NCBI GenBank assembly: GCA_000769715.1 | Contig: JROS01000006.1 | Span: 33,911-97,910, forward strand | DNA from: Desulfobulbus sp. Tol-SR | GTDB taxonomy: Bacteria; Desulfobacterota; Desulfobulbia; Desulfobulbales; Desulfocapsaceae | DNA: 64,000 nucleotides | Reading direction: 5' to 3' | Shown here: piece after piece, positions 36,701 to 45,163 of the stretch | Position numbering within the stretch: position 1 is the stretch's first letter | Layout of the letters: every line of letters starts with the position of its first letter | Translations under genes and position numbers: made by a program | Notes under the pieces: generated by a model | What the model was told of the DNA's origin: nothing | The model's input: only the letters and a program-made list of their open reading frames with translations | Database searches by the model: none

Positions 36701-36762
36701 TCAAGGCCTCACGTGGATTGAAATTGGAGACTGTCGTCTCCCGGTTGACAGGAAAGGCTTGA
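33703..36762 (+). CDS. murEF: MurE-MurF fusion (UDP-MurNAc-tripeptide synthetase / tripeptide-D-Ala-D-Ala ligase)
   Basis: One uninterrupted frame of 1,019 residues. Residues 1-535 are MurE: GITSDSRQVLPGSLFVA, ATP loop [10 protein letters not shown] (127-136), substrate motif DNPR (442-445), which marks meso-diaminopimelate as the added residue, and KGHEQYQ (511-517). Residues about 536-1,019 are MurF: VVTDSRAVQPGDIFVAL, ATP loop GSCGKTT (652-658), KTTGNFNNLIGMP, EMGMNRFGEIARL and LNDTYNANPASM. Both active sites look complete, so one polypeptide should add mDAP and then D-Ala-D-Ala to the cytoplasmic precursor. Such fusions are known in a few lineages such as Bordetella. The junction (about 530-560) is a short Gly/Ala/Thr linker. 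Confidence 0.96.
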   Translation: MTGTSMNRSSVPLAQLLGRLPHEVIRTGTGGQDRMPHVAGITSDSRQVLPGSLFVAIAGTLLDGHVYIDDAIRRGCAAVVVEKGRFTPAPAPAGDACIVAVDDSKEAYAEMAETWYGSPSASLRLIGITGTNGKTTITYLLEEILTGLGYAVGVIGTVNYRYTAAGEKAVLPASHTTPDAMHLQELLRRMVDAGISHVIMEVSSHALAQARIGNIQFDVAAFTNLTRDHLDYHADMYEYFETKARLFTHHLKAAGNAVIGYPQGTAEEGGWSGMLALQCRDRGIRALICGAHPEADIRLTGFEADLRGNRMTVATPDGGHSLHSPLVGRFNADNVMVALAVVHALGIPTGKALPLLARAQGAPGRLQRVAIDGDDTAGRPVVLVDYAHTPDALEKVLAALAALPHRQLVSVFGCGGDRDAGKRPVMGGIAAQISEVVIVTDDNPRSERPEAIREQVAAGVAAAGMPCRPVGWLATRDSGERGCVIVAGRGEAIALAIRTAGRGDIVLIAGKGHEQYQLLGGEKRFFDDRLEAMDVLSGWTVGAVVAATGGEGPETTRTEFLGRVVTDSRAVQPGDIFVALEGERFDGHDFVGQVVAKGAGCIVVSRRLETRYAGAVPQVVVGDTQHALGDMANYRRRLIRRLTAPVVIGLTGSCGKTTVKEMTAAILARHWPPGPDNPVDSVLKTTGNFNNLIGMPVSLLPLTVRHRAAVIEMGMNRFGEIARLAAIAEPDISCITNIHAAHLEGLHSIEGVARAKEELFAGTSPDGILVVNADDPLVGDCAAKYRQRQITFGLQTAAGTPLPDFRATEIEVGGDGRITFTLHHPGGSVNVRLTAAGPHNVTNALAAAALAWSAGADGDAIAAGLGDFRAATKRMEMIAAPAGYGILNDTYNANPASMAAALHTLAQMQARVSAAILGDMLELGDSSEAAHREVGRLAAECRVHYLGLVGDFALLVAEAAILAGMGGERVRVFADKEQAAAWIEDLVRDGRLGKGDWLLVKASRGLKLETVVSRLTGKA

Positions 36763-36846
36763 GGAATGACGGTGATCAATGTACAAAGCTGTTTTCTGTT
36801 TCTTGAGGACGGACCGACCCCAAATTGAACACGTGAGAATGACCCG

Positions 36847-37926
36847 ATGCTGTATCATTTATTATACCCCCTTCACACCACCTTTATCGGTTTCAATGTC
36901 TTCCGCTACATCACCTTCAGGTGCATCTGCGGCGCCATCACGGCGTTTCTGATCATGTATATTTTCGGCCCGGCCTTCATCCGGGCGATGAAGCGCCTGC
37001 AGATCGGGCAGGTGGTCCGGGACGACGGCCCCGTGACCCATCTCGCCAAGCAGGGGGTACCGACGATGGGCGGTCTGCTGATCCTGGTTTCGATCTCCCT
37101 CTCGACCCTGTTCTGGGCCCGGCTGGATTCGAGCCTGGTCTGGCTGCTCCAGTTTATCACGCTGTTCTTCGGTCTGATCGGCGCCGTCGATGATTACCGC
37201 AAGGTCAGCAGGAACAACAGCAAGGGGCTCAGCGCCCGCTGGAAGATGGTCCTGCAGATCGCCGGCGCCTCGGTTGTCGGCCTCTATATCCTGCTCCACC
37301 CCGGCTTCGACGGCCACCTCAGTCTCCCCTTCCTGAAGAATCTCAATCCCGATCTCGGCTGGTTTTACGTCATCTTCGCCATCATCGTCATCGTCGGCGC
37401 CTCGAATGCGGTCAATCTCACCGACGGGCTCGACGGCCTGGCGGCCGGACCGACGATCATCGCCGCCGCGGTCTACCTGGTCTTCTCCTATCTCGCCGGT
37501 CACCTGGTACTCTCCCAGTACCTGCAGATCCCCTATGTCCCCGGCAGCGGCGAACTGGCGATCTTCTGCGGCGCCATCGTCGGTGCCTGCCTCGGCTTTC
37601 TCTGGTATAATGCCTATCCGGCGCAGATGTTCATGGGCGATGTCGGATCGCTGGCCCTGGGCGGCGCCCTGGGTGCCGTCGCGATCATCATCAAGCAGGA
37701 ATTTCTGCTCGCCATCGTCGGCGGCATCTTCGTCCTGGAGGCCCTGTCGGTCATCATGCAGGTCGGGTACTTCAAGATGACCCATGGGCGGAGGATCTTT
37801 CTGATGGCCCCGTTCCATCACCATTTCGAGAAAAAAGGCTGGCATGAGTCGAAGGTCGTGGTCCGCTTCTGGATCGTTTCGGTCCTCCTCGGTCTCCTGG
37901 CCATAGCGACATTGAAGCTGCGATGA
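36847..37926 (+). CDS. mraY: Phospho-MurNAc-pentapeptide transferase (MraY)
   Basis: A 359-residue polytopic membrane enzyme that makes lipid I from UDP-MurNAc-pentapeptide and undecaprenyl phosphate. About ten membrane helices are visible, with the conserved cytoplasmic motifs [65 protein letters not shown] and [19 protein letters not shown]. Its length is normal. It follows murEF after an 84-base gap that contains no recognisable signal, and its stop overlaps the murD start by four bases. Confidence 0.97.
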   Translation: MLYHLLYPLHTTFIGFNVFRYITFRCICGAITAFLIMYIFGPAFIRAMKRLQIGQVVRDDGPVTHLAKQGVPTMGGLLILVSISLSTLFWARLDSSLVWLLQFITLFFGLIGAVDDYRKVSRNNSKGLSARWKMVLQIAGASVVGLYILLHPGFDGHLSLPFLKNLNPDLGWFYVIFAIIVIVGASNAVNLTDGLDGLAAGPTIIAAAVYLVFSYLAGHLVLSQYLQIPYVPGSGELAIFCGAIVGACLGFLWYNAYPAQMFMGDVGSLALGGALGAVAIIIKQEFLLAIVGGIFVLEALSVIMQVGYFKMTHGRRIFLMAPFHHHFEKKGWHESKVVVRFWIVSVLLGLLAIATLKLR

Positions 37927-39314
37927 GAACCAACCCCTTGATCAAACCGGGAATGCGGATTGCCGTCATCGGCCTGGGACTGTCCGGTCGGGCGGCGGTC
38001 CGGTACCTGTCGGCCTGCGGGGCCGAGGTCGTCGTCTCCGACAGCCGCCGTGAGGCCGAGTTTGTCGCCCAGGAAGGCGGCTTCCTCCAGGAGACCGGGG
38101 TTGCCTGGGAGGCCGGCGGCCACAGTCCCGCCTTTTTTGCCGGGGTCGACATGGTCTTCGTCAGTCCCGGGGTCCCGCTCGACCTGCCCCTGCTCGAGGA
38201 TCTGCGGCGGCGCGGGGGCGAAATCGTCGGCGAACTGGCGGTCGCCGCCCCGGTCCTCGCCGCCCCGGTGCTCGCCATCACCGGCACCAACGGCAAGACC
38301 ACCGTCACGACCCTGATCGGCCAGCTGCTGCAGGTGGCCGGCAAGAAGGTCTTTGTCGGCGGCAACATCGGAACGCCCCTCTTTACCCATCTCCTGGACG
38401 GGGCCGGAGCCGACGCCATGGTCCTCGAGGTGTCGAGCTTCCAGCTCGATACGGCGGGGGGATTCCGACCCGATATCGCCCTGCTGCTCAACATCACCCC
38501 CGACCATATCGACCGCCATGGCAGTCTGGCCGGCTACAGTCGGGCCAAGCTGAAGGTCTTCGCCAACCAGGGGGCGGCCGACACCGCCATCCTCAACGGC
38601 GACGATCCCTTCTGCCGCCAGGCGCTGACGACAATCACCGGCCGGGTTCTGCTGTTCGGCCATAGCGCCGACTGCCGGGCCAGGATCGACGGCGACCGGA
38701 TCGTGGTGCGCTGGCCGGAGGAGGAGATCTACGATCTTGCCGGGAGCCGGCTGGCCAACGCCATCGGTCTGATGAACGCGGCGGCGGCGATCCTGGCGGC
38801 CAGATCGGCCGGCTGCAGCCCGGAAGAAATCCTGACCGGCCTGCTGGCCTTTCAGCCGCTGCGGCACCGGGTGGAGGAGGTGGCCCGGATCGATGGGATC
38901 ACCTACTACGACGATTCCAAGGCGACCAACACCGGCGCCGTCCTGGCCGCCCTGGCCCGGGTGAAGGGCAAGGTGGTGCTGATCGCCGGGGGCAGGGACA
39001 AGGGCGAGGACTATGCCCTGCTGCAGGACGGGGTGCGGGACAAGGCTAGGTGCGTCATCCTGATCGGCGAGGCCGCCGATCAGATCGCGGCGGCGCTGGC
39101 CGGGGCCGCACCGCTCGACCGGGCGGCGACGATGGAGGAAGCCGTCCGTTTGGCCCAGGCCGCGGCGCAGCCGGGTGATGCCGTGCTGCTGTCGCCGGCC
39201 TGTGCCAGTTTCGACATGTTCACCAGCTATGCCCACCGGGGCGATGTGTTTGCCGCGGCGGTGCGGGGGCTGAAGGGGACGGCCGCACCGGCGGCCGCCG
39301 GCGGGGGCGTATGA
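37923..39314 (+). CDS. murD: UDP-MurNAc-L-alanine:D-glutamate ligase (MurD)
   Basis: A 463-residue Mur ligase. The N-terminal UDP-binding fold ([17 protein letters not shown]), the ATP loop [39 protein letters not shown], the central [22 protein letters not shown] and C-terminal [20 protein letters not shown] are all present. Its end overlaps murG by four bases. In most proteobacterial clusters ftsW lies between murD and murG; here no base is left for it. Confidence 0.96.
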   Translation: MRTNPLIKPGMRIAVIGLGLSGRAAVRYLSACGAEVVVSDSRREAEFVAQEGGFLQETGVAWEAGGHSPAFFAGVDMVFVSPGVPLDLPLLEDLRRRGGEIVGELAVAAPVLAAPVLAITGTNGKTTVTTLIGQLLQVAGKKVFVGGNIGTPLFTHLLDGAGADAMVLEVSSFQLDTAGGFRPDIALLLNITPDHIDRHGSLAGYSRAKLKVFANQGAADTAILNGDDPFCRQALTTITGRVLLFGHSADCRARIDGDRIVVRWPEEEIYDLAGSRLANAIGLMNAAAAILAARSAGCSPEEILTGLLAFQPLRHRVEEVARIDGITYYDDSKATNTGAVLAALARVKGKVVLIAGGRDKGEDYALLQDGVRDKARCVILIGEAADQIAAALAGAAPLDRAATMEEAVRLAQAAAQPGDAVLLSPACASFDMFTSYAHRGDVFAAAVRGLKGTAAPAAAGGGV

Positions 39315-40417
39315 GCGGACGGCGGCCGATCCATCTGATGCTGACCGGTGGCGGCACCGGCGGCCATCTCTTCCCGGCGATCGCCGCCGCCGAGGCCTTC
39401 TGCACCGAGTATCCCGGCACCCAGGTGCTCTTTGTCGGCACGAAACGGAAGATGGATGCGGTCAGCCTCGGCAATCACGGTTTCACCGGCTGCAGCGTCG
39501 ACTGCCATGGGCTCAAGGGCAAGAACCCGATCGAGCTGGTCAGGGCGCTGCTCGTGCTGCCGCTGTCGTTTGTCCAGGCCATCGGCCATATCCGCCGTTT
39601 CCGGCCCGATGTGGTCCTCGGGGTCGGCGGCTATGTCACCGGCCCGGTGGTGGCCGCCGCCCGGACGCTCGGCATCCCGACCGTCATCCACGAGCAGAAT
39701 TCGGTGCCGGGCCTGGCCAACCGCAAGCTGGCGGCGATCGTCGACCGGATCTGTCTGTCGCTGCCGGACAACGACGGGTTTTTCCCGGTCCGGAAATGTG
39801 TCCTGACCGGCAACCCGGTGCGCCAGGGGATCGCCGATCTGGCCCGCCGCGTGCGCCCGGAGCCGGCAACCGGCCTGACGGTGGTTGTGCTGGGCGGCAG
39901 CCAGGGGGCCCATGCCCTGAACATGCTGGTCCGGGACGCCTTCTGTGGTGCGGGGAGACAGCGGTTGGGCGGCCTCCGCCTGATCCACCAGACCGGGGAA
40001 AAAGATGAGGCGGAGATCACGGCCAGTTACCGCCAGGCCGGGGTTCCGGCCGAGGTGGCCGCCTTTTTCCGCGATATGCCGGATGTCTACGGCCGTGCCG
40101 ATCTGGTGGTATCGCGGGCCGGGGCCACGACCCTGAGCGAACTGGCGGTCCTTGGCCTGCCGGCGCTCCTGGTTCCCTACCCCTTCGCCGCCGACAACCA
40201 CCAGGAAAAAAACGCCGAGTATTATGTCCGGGGCGGCGGGGCCCTGATGGTGCGGGAAAAAGACCTCACCGCCGACCTGCTCGCCGAACAAATCGGCCGA
40301 CTGGCGGGAGATCAGGTTGTGCGGGCGAAGATGGGGGCAGCGATGCGGCAGGCTGCTTTGCCGGAGGCGGCGCAGGCGATTGTCGCCGTCTGCCGGCAGT
40401 TGATCAGCGGGAGATAA
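39311..40417 (+). CDS. murG: UDP-GlcNAc:lipid I N-acetylglucosaminyltransferase (MurG)
   Basis: A 368-residue GT-B glycosyltransferase that turns lipid I into lipid II on the inner face of the membrane. Motifs: GGGTGGHLFPAIAAAEAF, LGVGGYVTGPVVAAA, VIHEQNSVPGLANR, VLGGSQGAHALN, VSRAGATTLSELAVLGLPALLVPYPFA split over the UDP-GlcNAc site, and DNHQEKNAEY. It overlaps murD by four bases and is followed by murC after 28 bases. Confidence 0.96.
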   Translation: MSGRRPIHLMLTGGGTGGHLFPAIAAAEAFCTEYPGTQVLFVGTKRKMDAVSLGNHGFTGCSVDCHGLKGKNPIELVRALLVLPLSFVQAIGHIRRFRPDVVLGVGGYVTGPVVAAARTLGIPTVIHEQNSVPGLANRKLAAIVDRICLSLPDNDGFFPVRKCVLTGNPVRQGIADLARRVRPEPATGLTVVVLGGSQGAHALNMLVRDAFCGAGRQRLGGLRLIHQTGEKDEAEITASYRQAGVPAEVAAFFRDMPDVYGRADLVVSRAGATTLSELAVLGLPALLVPYPFAADNHQEKNAEYYVRGGGALMVREKDLTADLLAEQIGRLAGDQVVRAKMGAAMRQAALPEAAQAIVAVCRQLISGR

Positions 40418-40445
40418 GCCGGATACCGGCCTTTAAAAGGCAACC

Positions 40446-41831
40446 ATGTACAGGAAAACCAAACACATCCATTTTGTCGGGATCGGCGGCATCGGCATGA
40501 GCGGTATCGCCGAACTGCTGCTGAACCTTGGCTATACGGTCTCCGGCTCCGATCTCCACAGCTCGGCGATCACCACCAATCTCAGCCGTCTGGGGGGCAC
40601 GATCTACCAGGGGCATCGGGGCGAGTGGATCACCGGCGCCGATGTCGTCGTCACCTCCTCGGCCATCGCCGCTGCCAACCCCGAGGTCGTCGCAGCGCGG
40701 GAGCAGTTCATTCCGGTGATCCAGCGGGCCGAGATGCTGGCCGAACTGATGCGGCTGAAGAAATTCGGCATCGCCATCGCCGGCAGCCACGGCAAGACCT
40801 CGACGACTTCGATGGTCTCCTGGCTCCTGGCCCGGGCCGGGCTCGATCCGACCATCGTGGTCGGCGGCAAGGTCGACAGTCTCGGCGGCAACGCCAAACT
40901 GGGGCAGGGCGATTTCCTCGTCGCCGAGGCCGACGAGAGCGACGGCTCCTTCCTCAAGCTGTCGCCGGTGGTCGAGGTGGTGACCAATATCGATCTCGAG
41001 CACCTCGACTACTATCGCGACCTCGACCATATCAAGGAGACCTTCCTCCAGTTCATCAACAAAATCCCGTTCTACGGGGCCGCCGTCCTCTGCCTGGATG
41101 ACCAGAACATCGTCGACCTGCTGCCGTCGATCGGGCGGCGGATCATCACCTACGGCCTGAACCCGCAGGCCGATGTTTACGCCGAGAACATCTTTTTCCG
41201 CGACGGCCGGGTCCATTTCATCGTGAAGAAGGGTGGTGCCGAACTGGGCGGCCTCGATCTCGCCCCTCCCGGCCGGCACAATGTCTATAACGCCCTGGCG
41301 GTTGTCTGCGTCGGACTGGAACTGGAAATCCCGTTCGGCGTCATTGCCGGGGCCCTGCGCACCTTCGCCGGGGTGCAGCGCCGGATGCAGAAGAAGGGCG
41401 AGGTCGCCGGGGTCACCGTGATCGACGATTACGGCCATCATCCCACCGAGATCCGGGCGACGCTGGCGGCGATCAAGGAGGCGTGGCCGGAGAAGCGGCT
41501 GGTGGTACTCTTCCAGCCGCACCGCTACAGCAGGACCCAGGCGCTGTTCAAGGAATTTCTGACCTGTTTCCACCAGGCCGATGTCCTGGTCATGACCGAG
41601 GTCTATGCTGCCAGCGAGGAGCCGATCGCAGGGGTCAACAGCCGGGTGCTGCTCGAGGAAATCAAGCGCCATGGGCAGCGCAATACCCTGTATATCGCCG
41701 ATATCGGCACGATGGCGGCGGAGTTGCCGCCGCTGCTGCAGGACAATGATCTGGTATTGACGCTGGGCGCCGGCAATATCGTCAAGGTCGGGGAAGAGCT
41801 GCTCCTTCTCCTCGATCAACGGCACCAGTAG
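40446..41831 (+). CDS. murC: UDP-MurNAc:L-alanine ligase (MurC)
   Basis: A 461-residue Mur ligase that adds the first residue of the stem peptide. Landmarks: [20 protein letters not shown] loop [68 protein letters not shown] and [12 protein letters not shown]. The length and order are normal for a single-domain MurC; no Ddl fusion is present. It is separated from murB by six bases. Confidence 0.97.
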   Translation: MYRKTKHIHFVGIGGIGMSGIAELLLNLGYTVSGSDLHSSAITTNLSRLGGTIYQGHRGEWITGADVVVTSSAIAAANPEVVAAREQFIPVIQRAEMLAELMRLKKFGIAIAGSHGKTSTTSMVSWLLARAGLDPTIVVGGKVDSLGGNAKLGQGDFLVAEADESDGSFLKLSPVVEVVTNIDLEHLDYYRDLDHIKETFLQFINKIPFYGAAVLCLDDQNIVDLLPSIGRRIITYGLNPQADVYAENIFFRDGRVHFIVKKGGAELGGLDLAPPGRHNVYNALAVVCVGLELEIPFGVIAGALRTFAGVQRRMQKKGEVAGVTVIDDYGHHPTEIRATLAAIKEAWPEKRLVVLFQPHRYSRTQALFKEFLTCFHQADVLVMTEVYAASEEPIAGVNSRVLLEEIKRHGQRNTLYIADIGTMAAELPPLLQDNDLVLTLGAGNIVKVGEELLLLLDQRHQ

Positions 41832-41837
41832 GAACGT

Positions 41838-42758
41838 ATGGACCCCGCGATCAGGGAGGAACTCAGCAGGATCGTCACCGCGCCGGTGCAGTGGGACTGT
41901 CCCCTGGCCGGCTACACCTCGTTTGCGATCGGCGGCCCGGCCGAGGCCCTGGCCAAAGTTCGTGACCGCCGGGAACTGGCGGCGCTGCTGGCCTTCCTCG
42001 GCCGGACGCGGGTGCCGTGGCGGATCATCGGCCGCGGCACGAATCTCCTGGTCCGGGACGAGGGCTTTGCCGGGGTCATCATCCTGCTGGGGAACGGTTT
42101 CCGGCAGATGGAATTCGGTCGCTGCCGGGCCGGGAGCTGCATGGTTGCACTCGGTGCCGGCTGCAGCCTGGCCAAGACGGCGGCGGTCTGCATGGACCGG
42201 GGGCTGACCGGCCTCGAATTCGCCGGCGGGATCCCCGGTACCGTGGGCGGGGCGGTGATCATGAATGCCGGGGCCTGGGGTGGAGACATGGCGGCTGTCA
42301 TCAGGACGGTGACGGTTCTCGGACCGGAGGGCGAACGGGTCCTGTGTCGGGACAGTCTCGATTTCGGCTATCGCTGCTGGCGGGACTTCCCCGAATTCGG
42401 CGGTCGAGCGGTCGTGGTCGCGGTCGAATTGGAGCTGAAGGTGGACGACCCGCAGGAGATCCGCCGGCGGCATGCGGCGATGCAGGCCAGGCGACGTGCC
42501 GGTCAGCCGCCGGGGCAGGGCAACGCCGGCTCCTTTTTCAAGAATCCGGCCGACGATGCCGCCGGCCGGCTGATCGAGGCCGCGGGCCTGAAAGGGACCA
42601 GGGTCGGCGGGGCGATGGTGTCGGAGCGGCACGCCAACTTTCTGGTCAACACCGGCGGCGCCACGGCGGCCGATGTCCTGACCCTGATGCGGCTGGTGCA
42701 GGACAAGGTGCGGCAGGACAGCGGTATTGAGCTGGAACCCGAGGTTCATTTCCTCTGA
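41838..42758 (+). CDS. murB: UDP-N-acetylenolpyruvoylglucosamine reductase (MurB)
   Basis: A 306-residue FAD enzyme of type I/II MurB family. It shows TSFAIGGPAEALAKV, GRGTNLLVRDEGFAGVIILLG, GLTGLEFAGGIPGTVGGAVIMNAGA divided over the FAD site, the catalytic-serine segment GNAGSFFKNP and C-terminal GLKGTRVGGAMVSERHANF. It reduces UDP-GlcNAc-enolpyruvate to UDP-MurNAc. No ddl gene separates it from ftsQ, unlike many clusters. Confidence 0.96.
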   Translation: MDPAIREELSRIVTAPVQWDCPLAGYTSFAIGGPAEALAKVRDRRELAALLAFLGRTRVPWRIIGRGTNLLVRDEGFAGVIILLGNGFRQMEFGRCRAGSCMVALGAGCSLAKTAAVCMDRGLTGLEFAGGIPGTVGGAVIMNAGAWGGDMAAVIRTVTVLGPEGERVLCRDSLDFGYRCWRDFPEFGGRAVVVAVELELKVDDPQEIRRRHAAMQARRRAGQPPGQGNAGSFFKNPADDAAGRLIEAAGLKGTRVGGAMVSERHANFLVNTGGATAADVLTLMRLVQDKVRQDSGIELEPEVHFL

Positions 42759-42763
42759 AAGCT

Positions 42764-43783
42764 ATGAAGAAGCGGATTCAGGATGGCATAGGGAAGATCG
42801 GGAAATTTTTTTCGCGTCGGAAGAAAAAAGCCGGCTACCGCTCGTTCGATCCCCAGTTCCAGACAGCCTACGGCGACAAGAGGACCGTCAAAAAGAAGAA
42901 GCGACGGATTCCGCTGTCCTCGCTTCTCCAGTTGTTTTCCAGGAAGAAGGTGGTCAGGGATGAGGGCTACCGGCGAAAAGAACCGACGAAGATCCCGGTG
43001 GTCAGGATCGCTGTCGTTGTAGTCCTGTTTCTCGTCGTCGCTGTTGGTTATCAGGTCGGGCGGGGGTGGCAGGGGTGGCGGAGTATCATGCCGGCCTTGC
43101 CGATTTTTCAACTGCACAAGGTAACCGTTATCGGTGGTTCGGCCATTAAGGAGGGCGCCTTGCGCAGCCAGGCCGGACTGGTCCTCTACCGATCCAATCT
43201 CCTGCGGCTCGATACCGCTGAAGTGGAGAGGAAGATCGCCGAAAACCCATTGGTGAGTTCAGTCAGAGTCGAACGCGACTGGCCGTCGTCGGTCATTGTC
43301 AGGGTCACCGAACATGAACCGTTCGCCATGGTTTATCGCCTTGGTGAAAAGGATGATTCCGGGCTGTTCTATATGAACAGGGACGGCAAGGTCTTCATCA
43401 GGGTCGGTGCCGGGATGGATATCGATCTCCCCGTCATTACCGGCCTTGAACGGGTCAAGGAGGAAGAGCGGAGGCGGCAGGCGCTGACCGACATCCTCGG
43501 GTTCCTGCGGCAGACCCAAAAGAACAATCCGAATCTGCCGATGCAGGCGGTTTCGGAAATGCATGTCAACGATATCGGAGAACTGGTTATTTTCCTTGTG
43601 GAATATCCGTTCCCTATTTTTTTTGGCCGAGGGAAGGCGGAGACCAAATATAATCGACTGGTGAAGGTGCTCGAAGTTCTGTATAAGAAACAAGAGAAAG
43701 AAATGCAGATTTCCCGGGTGGAGTATATCCGGATGGATTATCTGGAAGACAAGGTGCTGGTGGCACAGAGCGGATCAGGTTGA
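42764..43783 (+). CDS. ftsQ: Divisome protein FtsQ with a long basic N-terminal tail
   Basis: A 339-residue bitopic protein. The membrane helix is at about 79-97 (VVRIAVVVVLFLVVAVGY). The periplasmic POTRA domain begins FQLHKVTVIGGSAIKEG and runs through ENPLVSSVRVERDWPSSVIVRVTEHEP in pieces; a FtsQ beta domain follows (VFIRVGAGMDIDLPVITGL). The cytoplasmic tail of nearly 80 residues is unusually long and rich in Lys/Arg (KKKKRR, SRRKKK, FSRKK), compared with about 20-25 residues in E. coli. It might bind nucleic acid or acidic lipid or partners; that is inference. Its stop overlaps a possible TTG start of ftsA. Confidence 0.92.
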   Translation: MKKRIQDGIGKIGKFFSRRKKKAGYRSFDPQFQTAYGDKRTVKKKKRRIPLSSLLQLFSRKKVVRDEGYRRKEPTKIPVVRIAVVVVLFLVVAVGYQVGRGWQGWRSIMPALPIFQLHKVTVIGGSAIKEGALRSQAGLVLYRSNLLRLDTAEVERKIAENPLVSSVRVERDWPSSVIVRVTEHEPFAMVYRLGEKDDSGLFYMNRDGKVFIRVGAGMDIDLPVITGLERVKEEERRRQALTDILGFLRQTQKNNPNLPMQAVSEMHVNDIGELVIFLVEYPFPIFFGRGKAETKYNRLVKVLEVLYKKQEKEMQISRVEYIRMDYLEDKVLVAQSGSG

Positions 43784-43788
43784 ACAGG

Positions 43789-45057
43789 ATGGATGAAATG
43801 CAGGAAGTTGAGATTGATCAGGCCTCCGACCAGGTGGAGATGGAGCGGGAACCGGGAGAAATTGTTGTCGGCCTTGATATCGGGACGACCAAAATCTGCT
43901 GCGTGGTCGGTGAGGTGTCGGATGAGACCACCGAGATCATCGGTGTCGGCATCGTTCCCTCGCAGGGGTTGAAAAAGGGTATTGTCGTCAATATCGAGAG
44001 CACGGTCAATTCCATCAAGCAGGCCATGCGGGCGGCGGAAGAGACCGCCGGCTGCGACCTGCGCGCGGTCGACGTCTATGTCGGGATCGCCGGCAACCAT
44101 ATCAAGGGCTTCAATAGTCCGGGGATCCTGGCGATCAACAATCGCGAGATCAAGAAGGCCGATATCGATGAGGTGATCACCGCCGCCCGCACGGTCAAGA
44201 TCTCGGAGAACCAGCGGGTCATCCATGTGATGCCGCAGGAATACATGGTCGACGATCACACCGGCATCCAGAACCCGATCGGGATGACCGGGGTGCGGCT
44301 GGTGACGAATGTCCATATGGTGACCGCTGATATCGGCGCGGTACATAATCTGGTCACCTGCTGCAACAAGGCCGGGCTGGAAGTTGCCGATATCGTGCTG
44401 GAATCCATCGCCGCGGCCAACGCCGTACTCAGCCGGGACGAAATGGAGCTCGGTGTCGCCCTGGTCGACATCGGTGGCGGCACCACCGATGTCGCGGTGT
44501 TCTGTGACGGCACCATCCGTCACACCTGCGAGATCGGCCTCGGCGGACACAACCTCACCAACGATCTTTCGGTCGGACTGCGCACGCCGCTGCAGGAGGC
44601 CGAACGGTTGAAGGAGGACTTCGGCGGGGCGATCGCCTCGATCATCAAGCCGAACCTGGTCGTCGACGTGCCGACGGTCGGCGACCGCGAGCCGCGGAAG
44701 GTCACCCAGAAGGTGCTGGTCGATATCCTCGAGGCCCGGATGATCGAGATCCTCGAAATGGTCGATCGGGAACTGGTCGCCTCCGGGCAGAAGAATCGGA
44801 TCAACGGCGGCGTGGTCATCACCGGGGGGACCGCCCTGCTGGCCAATGTGGTTGACCTGGCGGAGCAGATCTTCGATATGCAGGTCCGCATCGGCTATCC
44901 GACGGGCATCTCCGGGCGGGTCGATGAGGTGTATTCGCCCCGATGCACGACGGCGGTGGGATTGGTCATGTATGGTCGTGAAAAGGGGCGGGAAAACCGT
45001 CAGAATGACATGTCGGTGATCGGGAAGATGAAGGGGTGGTTTAAAAAAATAATGTAG
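43789..45057 (+). CDS. ftsA: Cell division protein FtsA
   Basis: A 422-residue actin-like protein that tethers FtsZ to the membrane. The phosphate 1 motif is VVGLDIGTTKICCVVGE, the 1C domain starts after EIIGVGIVPSQGLKKGIVV, phosphate 2 is ALVDIGGGTTDVAVF, the adenosine motif is VVITGGTALLANV, and the C-terminus ends in a basic amphipathic helix (IGKMKGWFKKIM) for membrane binding. About 23 acidic residues precede the actin fold. The ATG at 43789 is chosen; an in-frame TTG at 43780 overlaps the ftsQ stop and would add three residues. Confidence 0.96.
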   Translation: MDEMQEVEIDQASDQVEMEREPGEIVVGLDIGTTKICCVVGEVSDETTEIIGVGIVPSQGLKKGIVVNIESTVNSIKQAMRAAEETAGCDLRAVDVYVGIAGNHIKGFNSPGILAINNREIKKADIDEVITAARTVKISENQRVIHVMPQEYMVDDHTGIQNPIGMTGVRLVTNVHMVTADIGAVHNLVTCCNKAGLEVADIVLESIAAANAVLSRDEMELGVALVDIGGGTTDVAVFCDGTIRHTCEIGLGGHNLTNDLSVGLRTPLQEAERLKEDFGGAIASIIKPNLVVDVPTVGDREPRKVTQKVLVDILEARMIEILEMVDRELVASGQKNRINGGVVITGGTALLANVVDLAEQIFDMQVRIGYPTGISGRVDEVYSPRCTTAVGLVMYGREKGRENRQNDMSVIGKMKGWFKKIM

Positions 45058-45071
45058 TGCCGAGTTTTTGG

Positions 45072-45099
45072 TTGAGGGAATGGCCGCAAGTGCTATATT
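45072..45099 (+). promoter_or_regulatory. Candidate ftsZ promoter
   Basis: TTGAGG (45072-45077), a 16-base spacer and TATATT (45094-45099) in the 106-base gap between ftsA and ftsZ. The gap is AT-rich relative to its surroundings. A separate ftsZ promoter is common in other bacteria, but this one is predicted from sequence only. Confidence 0.4.
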
Positions 45100-45163
45100 C
45101 CGTAAATTAATACGAATTATTGACCTTGTGGCTTAAAGGTCCAGTCAATATTGGAGAGAGATT

